Source: Roseivirga sp. UBA6052
GTDB taxonomy: Bacteria > Bacteroidota > Bacteroidia > Cytophagales > Cyclobacteriaceae
DNA: 64,000 bases
Direction: 5' to 3'
NCBI GenBank assembly: GCA_002427755.1
Contig: DIYO01000004.1
Location: 124,001 to 188,000 of the forward strand
A model generated the notes under the pieces. The model was not told the DNA's origin, did not search any database, and worked only from the letters and a program-made list of their open reading frames with translations. How positions within the stretch are numbered: position 1 is the stretch's first letter; each line of letters begins with the position of its first letter. The translations under genes were made by a program, and so were the position numbers. Shown here piece by piece: positions 9,814-18,961 of this stretch.

Positions 9814-11781
9814 TTATTCTACCAACTCCTTTAATTTTACACCTTTAACTTTTAAACTTTTCCAGTGCTTTGGCAAACACTGACTGCTTTGAATAAGACC
9901 TTCGTCCGTAATTTTCAAACCTCCAAATCCAACCAATACGGTTTGAAGCATACCTCCAGCTCCGGTAATAAAGAATGGCGCCACTCCTTTTCCATCTGCG
10001 CATTCTGCCATAACACCGAAAGGTCCGATTTGATTAGGGATGTATGATTTTTGAAACAACCTAAAAGCTTCTTCTTGGTGGTGTAACAAAGCATGAATTG
10101 TAGCTAATGTACATACTCCCATGGCCGGACCTTCCGGTGACATGCGCGGTTCATAATAATCTAGATCCTTTTTCATTTGAACCGGATCAGATACTAATCC
10201 TAAAGGATAGGTCAAAAGATTGGCATCTGCCTGCTTAATCTCAGCGCCATTGTAAGTCTCATTTTCTCTAGTAGTTCCATCCTCAAACTTTAGGATTGGA
10301 ATATTTTCAGCAACATGTCTCCAATCAGGATCTGCAACTATTTCTAACTGCTCTGCAGCTTGAGAAGCATACTCCAATACAAGTTTTACTATTCCGTTGG
10401 TGAATGCATTGTTGTCGATATTCTCTTCAAACTCATTTGCTCCAATTACATTATTGATCTCATACCTACTCGGGCCTTTTCGCTCCACACGATCTGACCA
10501 GAATTCGGCAACCGCACTCAGAACCGGCCACCCTCTTTCTGCCAGCCAACTTTTATCTTGTGTTACTTGATAGTATTTCCAAAATGCCCATCCTACACAG
10601 GCCGTAATATGCTGCTGAAACGGGCCTGTAAGTGCCCAAACAGGGGTTTGTTCAAAACCATCATCTGCACTTTCCCAAGGGAACATGGCTCCTTTGTATC
10701 CATGAGAAAAAGCATTTTGTTTGGCTGATTCTAATCTCTCGAATCTGTAATCCAATAAGCTTTTGGCCAAAGCTGGATTCATCATCAATAAAGCCGGATA
10801 CATCCATAATTCAGTATCCCAAAATACGTGACCGTTATAACCCAAACCAGATAAGCCCATGGGTGATAGACTTAATGCATTACCCTCTCTTACAAAAGAG
10901 TATAAATGATAAAGCATATAGCGCACATCACGCTGAGAATGGTCATCACCATCAATTTCTATATCCTTTTCCCATAACTCTCCCCATGCCTGTTCGTGTC
11001 TTTGGACTAAACGATCTCGACCTTCTAACTTGCAAAAAAGGGCTAAGCGTTCTGCTTCATTCTGAGGTTCAGAAAAGTGTACCGAGGTACAAACAGAACC
11101 AACCACTGAAAATCGATAAACTTGCCCCTCTTTCAGTTCAACTTTGAACTTGACCAAGTGAGCGTTTTGATCCCACTCCTCATGAATCAGATTTGGTTCT
11201 TCACCATGTGCTTCTTCGAAAATAAAGCTATTAGCTGCCGCCAACTTCACTCTTCCAGACGGGCTATTAGCCACAGAGCTAAAAAGTGGAATTAATACAT
11301 GTGGCCTGTCAATTTGTGAATAGAATTGTCTCACATCTCTTAGATGCCCAGGAGCCTCAATGATATTCTGAAACTCGAAAGAAGTATCCTTGATCGCTTT
11401 GATTTCAAAGTTTACCAATACCGAATAAGGCAAATGTCTGAGTGCCATTACTTCCTGCTTGATAGAGATCTTTTTATCATTAAAGTCTGTAGTGAGCTTC
11501 GCTTTCCGCATATCTAGTTTTTGCGAAAAAGTACTAGTAGGAGACTCATTCACTAAGCGACCATTAGCAATAATTCTGAAATCAAATTGATTGAATGCTT
11601 TAAGAATATTACTAACCCTTCCACGACCATATTGATCATATACACCATTAAGGATAATGTCCTTAATCTTGAAAGGTTCGGCATCAGATACCAAACCAAT
11701 CATTCCATTTGCCACTGACACCCCATGTTCAAGATGGCCTTTCGATCTATCGGCAATTACTTGCCAAGTTGAATTATTCAT
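9814..11781 (-). CDS. Glycoside hydrolase family 65 protein, probable alpha-glucoside hydrolase
   Basis: This 655-residue protein has the GH65 architecture: an N-terminal beta-sandwich, an (alpha/alpha)6 barrel and a short C-terminal beta domain. The barrel carries the family stretch HVFWDTELWMYP. E450, in ANEFEENIDNNAF, aligns with the general acid of the family. E593, in GVMAECADGKG, sits where GH65 hydrolases such as human ATHL1/PGGHG and Flavobacterium johnsoniae kojibiose hydrolase carry a second glutamate as base; phosphorylases lack it. Hydrolysis is therefore more likely than phosphorolysis. There is no signal peptide, so it acts on imported sugar in the cytoplasm. It is the last gene of the ABC importer operon, 18 bp after the ATPase gene. 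Exact substrate (kojibiose, nigerose, trehalose or a fructoside carrying glucose) is unknown. Confidence 0.88.
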   Translation of the reverse strand: MNNSTWQVIADRSKGHLEHGVSVANGMIGLVSDAEPFKIKDIILNGVYDQYGRGRVSNILKAFNQFDFRIIANGRLVNESPTSTFSQKLDMRKAKLTTDFNDKKISIKQEVMALRHLPYSVLVNFEIKAIKDTSFEFQNIIEAPGHLRDVRQFYSQIDRPHVLIPLFSSVANSPSGRVKLAAANSFIFEEAHGEEPNLIHEEWDQNAHLVKFKVELKEGQVYRFSVVGSVCTSVHFSEPQNEAERLALFCKLEGRDRLVQRHEQAWGELWEKDIEIDGDDHSQRDVRYMLYHLYSFVREGNALSLSPMGLSGLGYNGHVFWDTELWMYPALLMMNPALAKSLLDYRFERLESAKQNAFSHGYKGAMFPWESADDGFEQTPVWALTGPFQQHITACVGWAFWKYYQVTQDKSWLAERGWPVLSAVAEFWSDRVERKGPSRYEINNVIGANEFEENIDNNAFTNGIVKLVLEYASQAAEQLEIVADPDWRHVAENIPILKFEDGTTRENETYNGAEIKQADANLLTYPLGLVSDPVQMKKDLDYYEPRMSPEGPAMGVCTLATIHALLHHQEEAFRLFQKSYIPNQIGPFGVMAECADGKGVAPFFITGAGGMLQTVLVGFGGLKITDEGLIQSSQCLPKHWKSLKVKGVKLKELVE

Positions 11782-11799
11782 TCTAGATATTGATAATAT

Positions 11800-12900
11800 T
11801 TATACTAATCTCTTTCCACTTTCTGAATCGAAGAAATACAATCGAGCTACATCGAATCCTATGTTCAAGGATTGGCCATTTTCATAGACGAGCCCCGAAC
11901 TACTTCTCATACAGAACTCCTTATCGTTTGCTTTAAAGTATATGAATGTCTCTGCTCCTATTGGTTCTGTTACGTCTATGCTGATGGTGACCTTTTCAGT
12001 AAGTTGAGCTCTATCTTCATAGTCGTGGTCATAGATACTCTCAGGTCTAAACCCTAAAGTGATTCCATTACCTACCAGCTTCGATACTTGTTTTTCGATG
12101 TTCTCTGGAATTGAAAAGTTGACATCTCTACTTCTGAAATACAGTCTATCCGTCTTCTCAATCTTACCTTCCAAGAAGTTCATGGAAGGAGATCCGATAA
12201 AGCTTCCAACAAACTGATTTGCTGGATCATTATACAAGGTCATCGGTTTATCAACTTGCTGCACATCACCATCTTTTAAGACCACAATCTTATTACCCAT
12301 GGTCATGGCTTCAATCTGATCGTGTGTTACATAGATCATGGTTGCATTCAGTCGCTTATGCAACTGTTTGATTTCCATTCTCATTTGAACTCTAAGCTTC
12401 GCATCCAAATTTGAAAGCGGTTCATCAAAGAGGAAAACTTTGGGCTGTCTGACGATGGCGCGTCCGATTGCAACTCGCTGCCTTTGTCCGCCAGACATAG
12501 CCTTTGGTCTACGATGAAGAAAATCTGTTAGACCCAAGATATCTGCAGCTTCCTCCACTCTTTTCTTTATCTCTTCTTTGGGGAACTTTCGAAGTTTCAA
12601 CCCAAATGCCATATTGTCGAAGACTGTCATATGAGGATAGAGTGCATAATTCTGAAATACCATGGCAATATCCCTGTCTTTAGGAGATAGGTCATTGACC
12701 CGTTCTCCATCTATGAGCATATCCCCTCCACTGATCTCTTCCAAGCCTGCAATCATTCTCAGCATGGTTGACTTACCACAGCCAGATGGCCCCACTAGGA
12801 CCGCAAACTCTTTATCCTCGATCACTACATTGGCATCGGCAATGGCCGTCACCTTATTGTCGTATACTTTTTTAATATGCTTTAATTCTACTTTAGCCAT
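11800..12900 (-). CDS. msmK: Sugar ABC transporter ATPase (MsmK/UgpC/MalK type)
   Basis: This 366-residue ATPase has Walker A GPSGCGKST, Q-loop, signature MSGGQRQR (usually LSGGQ), Walker B VFLFDEPLSNLDA and H-loop THD. A C-terminal OB/TOBE domain as in MalK follows. It would power the two permeases encoded directly upstream, 5 bp away, on the inner face of the membrane. In Gram-positives MsmK serves several importers; here it sits inside one operon and is probably dedicated. The gene symbol names the family, not a proven orthologue. Confidence 0.93.
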   Translation of the reverse strand: MAKVELKHIKKVYDNKVTAIADANVVIEDKEFAVLVGPSGCGKSTMLRMIAGLEEISGGDMLIDGERVNDLSPKDRDIAMVFQNYALYPHMTVFDNMAFGLKLRKFPKEEIKKRVEEAADILGLTDFLHRRPKAMSGGQRQRVAIGRAIVRQPKVFLFDEPLSNLDAKLRVQMRMEIKQLHKRLNATMIYVTHDQIEAMTMGNKIVVLKDGDVQQVDKPMTLYNDPANQFVGSFIGSPSMNFLEGKIEKTDRLYFRSRDVNFSIPENIEKQVSKLVGNGITLGFRPESIYDHDYEDRAQLTEKVTISIDVTEPIGAETFIYFKANDKEFCMRSSSGLVYENGQSLNIGFDVARLYFFDSESGKRLV

Positions 12901-12905
12901 TGCTT

Positions 12906-13730
12906 TTATTCTTTAAGTCCTGAAGACGCCACGCCTTCGACAAAATATCTTTGGAAAACTAGGAAGATGACCAATGTTGGGAGCGAAATCAAAATCGTTC
13001 CGGACATTAACAATGGCCAATTCACAGAAAACTCATTTTTAAGAAATGACATACCTACAGGTAGCGTAAACATGTCACTTGTAGTGGTCACAATTACCGG
13101 CCACATAAATTCATTCCAGGCTCCTTGGAAAGTGTAGATCGCTACCGCTGCCAAAGCCGGCTTTGACACAGGTAAAAAGATTTGCCAGTAAATTCTGAAA
13201 TAAGAACAACCATCGATTAGTGCTGCTTCTTCTAAGTCTTTTGGTACCGTCTCAAAAAACTGCTTCATCAAGAAGATATTGACGACCGATACAAGACCTG
13301 GAAGAATCAAACCTCCATAAGTGTTGATCAAACTAATCTCATTTAGTAGGATAAACTTGGGTACCAAGAGAATGATCCCCGGAATCATGAGACTCGCCAT
13401 GAACAAAGAGAATATGATATTCTTGCCAGGAAACTCTAGTCGAGCGAACGCAAAACCTGCTAAGGATGCGAAGAAGACATTACAAATGGTCTGAACTGCA
13501 GTGATAATCGCTGAATTCTTGAGCCAGGTGCCAAATGGCAATCCTTGCCATACTTCTTTGTAATTATTCAAGGTCCATTCTTCTGGGAGCAACTTTATTG
13601 GCCATGAAAAGACATCTTGTTCGGCATTAAAGGAAATCGAAAGTGAAAACAAGAATGGCCCCATGTAGATGAAAGTCATCACCAACAGCAATAGCCAAAA
13701 CAATATTTTTTGAATCTTAATCTGCTTCAT
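12906..13730 (-). CDS. Sugar ABC transporter permease (MalG family)
   Basis: This 274-residue inner-membrane protein has about six membrane spans and begins with a short basic N-terminus. The cytoplasmic EAA loop that contacts the ATPase is visible as EEAALIDGCSYFRIYWQIFLP. The C-terminus ends shortly after the last span, as in MalG. It forms a heterodimeric channel with the product of the neighbouring gene, whose stop is 2 bp upstream. The substrate is presumably an oligosaccharide or disaccharide handled by the GH65 and GH32 enzymes of the locus. Confidence 0.92.
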   Translation of the reverse strand: MKQIKIQKILFWLLLLVMTFIYMGPFLFSLSISFNAEQDVFSWPIKLLPEEWTLNNYKEVWQGLPFGTWLKNSAIITAVQTICNVFFASLAGFAFARLEFPGKNIIFSLFMASLMIPGIILLVPKFILLNEISLINTYGGLILPGLVSVVNIFLMKQFFETVPKDLEEAALIDGCSYFRIYWQIFLPVSKPALAAVAIYTFQGAWNEFMWPVIVTTTSDMFTLPVGMSFLKNEFSVNWPLLMSGTILISLPTLVIFLVFQRYFVEGVASSGLKE

Positions 13731-13732
13731 GA

Positions 13733-14620
13733 CTATTGATAAGGATTAGATGGGAAGTACTTTTTCTGCAACCAAGTCGCAACGAAAATTATGGCTGCCA
13801 ATACGATTGCTGCCGCTGCTCCATAACCAAGTCTAAAGAACTTAAAACTGTTATTATAGACAAAGTAAGACATGGTGGTTGTGGCATTCACCGGCCCTCC
13901 TCCAGACATGACATAAATTTGGTCGAACACCTGAAAGCAGCCAATTAAACCGAGTACCACCACAAAAAAGGTAACTGGTCTTACCATTGGTACAGTAATC
14001 TTCCAAAACTGAGTCCAGGTACTCGCTCCATCAATGGCTGCCGCTTCGTAAACTGATTTCGGAATATTTTGAAGACCTGCCAAGAACGTAATCATGAAGT
14101 AGCCTGAAGTTGACCATATAGTTAATGCCATGATCGCAAAAAGAGCTGTACTAGGATTAGTAAGCCAGTCTGTACCATCTATGCCTACCATTGACAATAA
14201 ATAATTCAACAGGCCAGGCTTGGAGTAAATCCATACAAAGATGATGGAAGTAACAACCGAAGAGGTAATTGCAGGAATGTAAAAAGCCGTTCTGAAAAAT
14301 GTTCTTCCAGGCAATTTCTGATTCATTAAAAAGGCCAGAAATAGCGATAAAATAGTCTGAATCGGCACCACAATTACCGTATACAAGGCCGTATTTTTAA
14401 CCGCTATTAAAAACACCTCATCTTGAAACACTTCGAAATAGTTTCCAAGACCTATGAAAGTCTTCTCAGGGATTAACAAGTTCCAGTCGAAGAAACTGAT
14501 TACAAAAGCGAAAATGATTGGAATGAAGGTAAAGACAGTGAATAGAATAACTGGTATACCAATAAAGGTATAAGCCGTTTTCATCTGCTGCCACCGCTTC
14601 GATTTGATTGTCTTACTCAT
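13733..14620 (-). CDS. Sugar ABC transporter permease (MalF/UgpA family)
   Basis: This 295-residue inner-membrane permease has six predicted spans. Its EAA loop reads EAAAIDGASTWTQFWKITVP, followed by the last spans and a short basic tail. It is the partner of the MalG-type permease. Its ATG overlaps the TAA stop of the binding-protein gene by one base (TAATG), a sign of translational coupling. It lacks the extra N-terminal domain of Escherichia coli MalF, as is normal for UgpA/LacF-type permeases. Confidence 0.92.
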   Translation of the reverse strand: MSKTIKSKRWQQMKTAYTFIGIPVILFTVFTFIPIIFAFVISFFDWNLLIPEKTFIGLGNYFEVFQDEVFLIAVKNTALYTVIVVPIQTILSLFLAFLMNQKLPGRTFFRTAFYIPAITSSVVTSIIFVWIYSKPGLLNYLLSMVGIDGTDWLTNPSTALFAIMALTIWSTSGYFMITFLAGLQNIPKSVYEAAAIDGASTWTQFWKITVPMVRPVTFFVVVLGLIGCFQVFDQIYVMSGGGPVNATTTMSYFVYNNSFKFFRLGYGAAAAIVLAAIIFVATWLQKKYFPSNPYQ

Positions 14621-15855
14621 TATTTCTTGAGTTTATATTTTTCGATTCTACTGGCAATGTCTAGCATGGACTGTCTCGGACTTTTATCAGTGAAGAACAT
14701 AGATTGAACTCCTACTACAGCTTCTTCAAAACCCCTTTCAGAGAATTGAATCTGAAATGGTCTGGCATACTCTATAGACCGCATCATTACACCAAAAACA
14801 GGGTCTTCATAGAACCCATTTTCTTCTGCCACACTTCGTCTTGATGGTAATGCCAATCCTTGACTAGTCCACTTCTTCATACCTTCTTTTCCACCGAGAT
14901 AACTCACTAGTTTCCAAGCATCTTCCGGGTAATTAGGGGCTTTGGGCATGGCATATGCTGTAGTAAATGCTATGGTTGCTTTTTGCTTACCTGCAGGCAA
15001 CTCAGCAACTCCCCAATCCATATCTGGGTAATTCTCCTTCAAGAAAGGCAGTAACCAGCCTCCTGAAAGTGCCATAGCTGCCTTACCTCTTCCAAAAGTA
15101 TCTCCGTTCCACCCTTGGCCTACATCTGTGGGGATAGTCGCTATCCCTTTCCGATAAAGGCCATGATAAAACTCAACAGCTTCAATAAATGGCTCATCTG
15201 TGATCCCTAGGCTTCCATCAGGATTCTGAAAATACCCCCCATTCTGATACACAAAAGGCATAATCATCTCCAATACCGGCTCTATCACCAAACCAAACTG
15301 ATCGGTTTCACCATCACCATCAAGGTCCTTTGTAAGTGCGGTGGCAGCTGCCTCCAATTCTTGCCAGTTGCTAGGAAGTGAATCAATTCCAGCTTCTCTG
15401 AACATCTCTTTATTATAAAATAGAACATAAGGAGAGAAGTCTTTAGGAATGCCGTATTGACCGCCATCCTTTTGGAAAGCTTCCAAAAGAGCCGGATAAA
15501 AGTCTTCGGAATCGAATGAAGGATCAGTAGCGATGTCTTCAGAGAGATCTCTTAAAATACCAAAGCTCATGTAAGAAGGACTTATCATTCCTTTCAAGAA
15601 GAAAACATCAGGAGCTGTATTCGTACCCAGCATGAGCTGGAGTTTTTCCGAATAATTACCTGGAATTGGTTCAAAGTCGAAAGGAATATCTGGGTTTAGA
15701 TTTCTGAATTCCTGTAAGGTGGCTTCAAACAAATCGGTCTCTTGCGGTGAGCTCACCCAACTCGATAGCCTCATCTCATCATCCTTAAAACCTCCACAAG
15801 AAATGAGAAGCGAAAAAAGGCTGAACAAGGATATTTTTTTGAAAGTGTTTACCAT
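14620..15855 (-). CDS. Sugar-binding lipoprotein (ABC solute-binding family 1)
   Basis: This 411-residue protein has a lipoprotein signal ending in LLISC, so it is anchored by Cys20 or nearby. The mature protein is a type-1 extracellular solute-binding protein (MalE-like), with landmarks such as APDVFFLKG, YGIPKDFSPYVLFYNKEMF and GKAAMALSGGW. It captures the sugar in the periplasm and delivers it to the two permeases. It is the first gene of the leftward operon, so expression begins in the divergent control region at 15856-16005. A DGDGETDQFGL stretch may form a calcium-binding loop, as in several related proteins. Confidence 0.92.
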   Translation of the reverse strand: MVNTFKKISLFSLFSLLISCGGFKDDEMRLSSWVSSPQETDLFEATLQEFRNLNPDIPFDFEPIPGNYSEKLQLMLGTNTAPDVFFLKGMISPSYMSFGILRDLSEDIATDPSFDSEDFYPALLEAFQKDGGQYGIPKDFSPYVLFYNKEMFREAGIDSLPSNWQELEAAATALTKDLDGDGETDQFGLVIEPVLEMIMPFVYQNGGYFQNPDGSLGITDEPFIEAVEFYHGLYRKGIATIPTDVGQGWNGDTFGRGKAAMALSGGWLLPFLKENYPDMDWGVAELPAGKQKATIAFTTAYAMPKAPNYPEDAWKLVSYLGGKEGMKKWTSQGLALPSRRSVAEENGFYEDPVFGVMMRSIEYARPFQIQFSERGFEEAVVGVQSMFFTDKSPRQSMLDIASRIEKYKLKK

Positions 15856-15910
15856 AGGTTGATTTTGATATAGTAAAGTTGAGGCTGATCAAGCTGCAAA
15901 ACCAAACAAA

Positions 15911-15922
15911 TATTGATCAATA
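15911..15922. promoter_or_regulatory. Palindrome in divergent sugar-locus control region
   Basis: TATTGATCAATA is a perfect 12-bp palindrome lying between the binding-protein gene (minus) and the AraC-type regulator gene (plus). It is well placed to be an operator for one or both directions. Palindromic sites are not typical for AraC proteins, which often bind direct repeats, so the binding protein is unknown. Confidence 0.4.
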
Positions 15923-15929
15923 CTTTACG

Positions 15930-15937
15930 TATTTTTG
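15930..15937 (+). promoter_or_regulatory. Bacteroidota -7 promoter element before the AraC gene
   Basis: TATTTTTG matches the Bacteroidota -7 consensus TAnnTTTG exactly and lies about 70 bp before the preferred AraC start at 16006. I do not see a convincing -33 TTTG at the usual distance, so the promoter may depend on an activator. Confidence 0.45.
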
Positions 15938-16005
15938 CATTATACGAATCATTTAGTCCATTATTATGCTAATATGTGTACTATTGTAAGAGAATCACAA
16001 CTAAT

Positions 16006-16869
16006 ATGGAACCGGCTTATCAACAACTCACGATAGATAAAAACAAAGAGTCATTCCTCTGTTTTCCAGTCAATTCTCCAAAGTTTGGCTTCCACTGGCA
16101 TTACCATCCTGAATATGAAATCACCTATGTTGTGAATGGAAAGGGAACGAGATTAGTAGGTGACAGTTCTCAAGAATTTGAAAACCACGACTTGATCTTT
16201 CTGGGCTCCAATCTTCCGCATACCTGGATTACCCACGATGATTTTGCTACTTATGGAAAAGACATGCAGGTATTGGTTCTTCAATTCGGTGGAGAAATTA
16301 TTGACAAGCGCGTAAAGGAAATGGTTGAATTCAACAATATTGAACAGCTTCTAAAAGCATCTAGCCGTGGGCTCAACTTTCCAATCGAAACAAGAATATC
16401 AGCTGGAAAACTACTAACTCAAATAAGTGAAGCAACAGGTTTACGCAGATATAACTTACTTCTTGAGACTTTAGACTTATTAGGCTCGAGTAAGTTTGAT
16501 TCTTTATCGTCTGAATTTTATGCTCCTAATTTTAGCAAAACCAATGAAACCCGCATAGGTAAAGTTTTTGAGCACATTCATGAGCATTATAATCGCTCAT
16601 TAAGCATTCATGAATTAGCAGATGTTGCGAGTATGAATGAAGCAGCCTTTTGTAGATTCTTTAAGAAAACTACTGGCAAGTCGGCCATTAACTACATTAA
16701 CGAATTGAGAATTGGCAAAGCTTGCAATCTCTTAAATGACCCAAATCTTGCCATTACGGACATAGCTTTTCAAACTGGCTTCAACAACATTACCCACTTC
16801 AACCGTACATTCTTAAAATCTAAGGGCACATCTCCAAGTCAGTACAAAAAGGTTTATAGTAATGTCTAA
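16006..16869 (+). CDS. AraC-family transcriptional regulator of the sugar locus
   Basis: The protein has an N-terminal cupin sensor domain (HWHYHPEYEITYVVNGKGTR, about residues 25-50) and a C-terminal double helix-turn-helix (about 185-285), with SIHELADVASMNEAAFCRFFKKT and the AITDIAFQTGFNNITHFNRTF segment typical of AraC/XylS proteins. I chose the ATG at 16006. An in-frame GTG at 15976 adds ten residues with no family support. The gene is divergent from the ABC operon and overlaps the GH32 gene by 8 bp, so it probably senses the imported sugar or a product and controls both sides. The ligand is unknown. Confidence 0.9.
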   Translation: MEPAYQQLTIDKNKESFLCFPVNSPKFGFHWHYHPEYEITYVVNGKGTRLVGDSSQEFENHDLIFLGSNLPHTWITHDDFATYGKDMQVLVLQFGGEIIDKRVKEMVEFNNIEQLLKASSRGLNFPIETRISAGKLLTQISEATGLRRYNLLLETLDLLGSSKFDSLSSEFYAPNFSKTNETRIGKVFEHIHEHYNRSLSIHELADVASMNEAAFCRFFKKTTGKSAINYINELRIGKACNLLNDPNLAITDIAFQTGFNNITHFNRTFLKSKGTSPSQYKKVYSNV

Positions 16870-18061
16870 TATGAAATTTCATTTCACACCTCCTAACGGC
16901 TGGATGAATGATCCAAATGGCTTGATTTTTCATGAAGGCTTCTATCATTTGTTCTATCAACACAATCCAGAGGGCAAAGAATTTGGTAATATCTCTTGGG
17001 GACATGCGAAAAGTGAAGATTTGATTAATTGGGAGCATTTACCAATTGCACTCCAAGCTACTGAAGGTAAAATGATCTTTTCAGGAAGCGTGGTTTTCGA
17101 TAAGCAAAACACACTTAACCATCCTTCAGGGCCCTCTTTGGTCGCTTTTTACACAGAGCACCTTTTTGAGTCAGAAGACAAATACAGTCAAAGCATTGCT
17201 ATGGCTGTAAGCCATGATTCAGGACTTACTTGGAATATGGATGATCCTTTTACATTAAAACATAATCAATCAAATGATTTTAGGGACCCTAAAGTATTTT
17301 GGTATGAAGAAGAGAAGAAATGGGTGATGCTAGTTGCCTTATCTCTGGAATATAGAATAGAGTTCTACGAGTCTAAGAATTTAAAAGATTGGAGACTAAC
17401 AGGCTCTTTTACTTCTTCAGGTCCTAATAAGAATACATGGGAATGCCCTGACCTTTTTCCATTACTTAATGAGCTAGGGCATCAGCAATGGGTGCTTACT
17501 TTATCAGGTGACCATCCAGATGGTAAAGGCTGGGGCATGTTCTACTTCGTAGGTGATTTCAATGGAAAACAGTTTGAATGTTCCCACAATTACGAATGGT
17601 TGGATTATGGCCATGATTTTTATGCTGGAATAACATTTGAAGGTCTATCAGACCGGGTTATGTTAGGCTGGTGCGGAAATTGGGCTTATGCAAAAGACAC
17701 AATACCAAAATCTTCGAGCAATTTGAGCCTACCTAGAAGGCTCTCACTTAAAGAAAACAGACTCAGGCAAAAAATAGCGCTTGATAGTCACTTGTTAGAA
17801 GATTTAATAATCCACCAATCTGAACCAATAGACCATCTTAAGTTCACCATAGCTAATAAAAAAGGTGAACCAATTGATATTGAATTAAGCCCCAAAAACA
17901 TCATAATAGATCGCTCAGAATCTCAACTTTATTCGACTCTAAAAACTTACAATCAGTTAAGCTATCAAATTGATATACAAGAAATAAGCATATATCAAGA
18001 CAACGATATCCTTGAGATCTTTATAAATGATGGAGAATTTGTAATTACCGAGAGAATTTAA
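16862..18061 (+). CDS. Glycoside hydrolase family 32 (invertase/fructanase)
   Basis: This 399-residue enzyme has the three catalytic landmarks of GH32 on a five-bladed propeller: the nucleophile D17 in NGWMNDPNG, D142 in FRDP stabilising the transition state, and E194 in WECPDLFP as acid/base. A short C-terminal beta-sandwich completes it, slightly reduced compared with yeast invertase. It releases beta-linked fructose from sucrose-like sugars or fructo-oligosaccharides. There is no signal peptide, so it works on imported sugar. The start overlaps the AraC gene by 8 bp; an alternative ATG at 16871 is possible. It lies 13 bp before the phosphorylase-like gene, suggesting one transcript. Confidence 0.93.
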   Translation: MSNMKFHFTPPNGWMNDPNGLIFHEGFYHLFYQHNPEGKEFGNISWGHAKSEDLINWEHLPIALQATEGKMIFSGSVVFDKQNTLNHPSGPSLVAFYTEHLFESEDKYSQSIAMAVSHDSGLTWNMDDPFTLKHNQSNDFRDPKVFWYEEEKKWVMLVALSLEYRIEFYESKNLKDWRLTGSFTSSGPNKNTWECPDLFPLLNELGHQQWVLTLSGDHPDGKGWGMFYFVGDFNGKQFECSHNYEWLDYGHDFYAGITFEGLSDRVMLGWCGNWAYAKDTIPKSSSNLSLPRRLSLKENRLRQKIALDSHLLEDLIIHQSEPIDHLKFTIANKKGEPIDIELSPKNIIIDRSESQLYSTLKTYNQLSYQIDIQEISIYQDNDILEIFINDGEFVITERI

Positions 18062-18074
18062 ATACTATTGATTC

Positions 18075-18857
18075 ATGTCAATCCCCAAATTCAAAAATAA
18101 ATACACAGGAGATGCGATTATAAATCCCGAAGATCACTTCAAAGCTGAGTCTCAGGATTACAGAGACTTTGTATCACCAAAAATGGTGATCATTTGTTTT
18201 GAGCAGTATATCATGGATTATTACCGAAACATTGAAAATACTTTATCTCAAACTTTCTGGACTGGTGAAATCATCTATTTAAATAAAGAAAACAAAGACA
18301 TCGCACTAGTTGGTAATTTTGGATTAGGAGGTCCAGCAGCAGCACATATATTCGAAATTCTCATCGCAGCTAGCATTAGTAGATTTGTGGTTATTGGACA
18401 TGCAGGAGGCCTTCAGGCTTCACTAAGTATTGGAACATACGTGCTGGTTGAAAAGGCCTTGAGAGATGAAGGCCTTTCACATCATTACCTACCTGATTCT
18501 GACTATGTTTATTCTTCTCAAAATCTATTTAATGCGTTGGCTTCTTTCTTAAACGAACAGTCATATCAATTCAGAACTGGTACAACATGGACTACAGACA
18601 GCATGTATAGAGAAACAATAAAGGAAATAGATAACTACCGTCAAATTGGGATTTCTACTGTGGAAATGGAAATGGCATCTTTATTTGCAGTGGCTACATT
18701 CAGAAAAGTTGAAATAGCAGGCATCCTCATAGTAAGTGATCTAGTGAATATGGAAAATTGGGCAGAAGAGATCAATACACCTTCTACAAAAGAGGCTTCA
18801 TTGAAACTTTTAAAGGATTTAGTGAATCATTTTAGTAAAGACCTAATGCATTCTTGA
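18075..18857 (+). CDS. Nucleoside phosphorylase-like protein (PNP/UDP family)
   Basis: This 260-residue protein belongs to the PNP_UDP_1 superfamily. VGNFGLGGPAAAHI and VVIGHAGGLQ line the phosphate and base site. VEMEMAS carries the glutamate that holds the ribose hydroxyl in uridine and purine phosphorylases. The family cleaves a nucleoside (or a methylthio- or adenosyl compound) at the N-glycosidic bond. Which base is used is not clear, because the base-specificity residues are not obvious. It is the third gene of the araC-GH32 run, an unusual companion for a fructosidase. A link to sugar metabolism is possible but unproven. Confidence 0.8.
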   Translation: MSIPKFKNKYTGDAIINPEDHFKAESQDYRDFVSPKMVIICFEQYIMDYYRNIENTLSQTFWTGEIIYLNKENKDIALVGNFGLGGPAAAHIFEILIAASISRFVVIGHAGGLQASLSIGTYVLVEKALRDEGLSHHYLPDSDYVYSSQNLFNALASFLNEQSYQFRTGTTWTTDSMYRETIKEIDNYRQIGISTVEMEMASLFAVATFRKVEIAGILIVSDLVNMENWAEEINTPSTKEASLKLLKDLVNHFSKDLMHS

Positions 18858-18921
18858 GAAGACCTACAAAAGAGCATTTCACTCGATTCCATAAATTCTA
18901 TTTTATGTTCTTTCTTTTATG

Positions 18922-18939
18922 AAAATCGTGAGCGATTTT
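18922..18939. promoter_or_regulatory. Inverted repeat upstream of ppc
   Basis: AAAATCG and CGATTTT form a perfect 7-bp inverted repeat with a 4-base spacer, ending 22 bp before the ppc ATG. It could be an operator or a leader hairpin. It has no run of T, so it is not a good terminator. Confidence 0.3.
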
Positions 18940-18961
18940 GGTTACAAATCTTGTCCTCGTC

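Noticed and set aside
10632..11147. A 171-codon open frame on the plus strand inside the GH65 gene.
   Set aside because: It is fully antisense to a well-supported GH65 gene, has no recognisable domain and no initiation signal; an antisense shadow.
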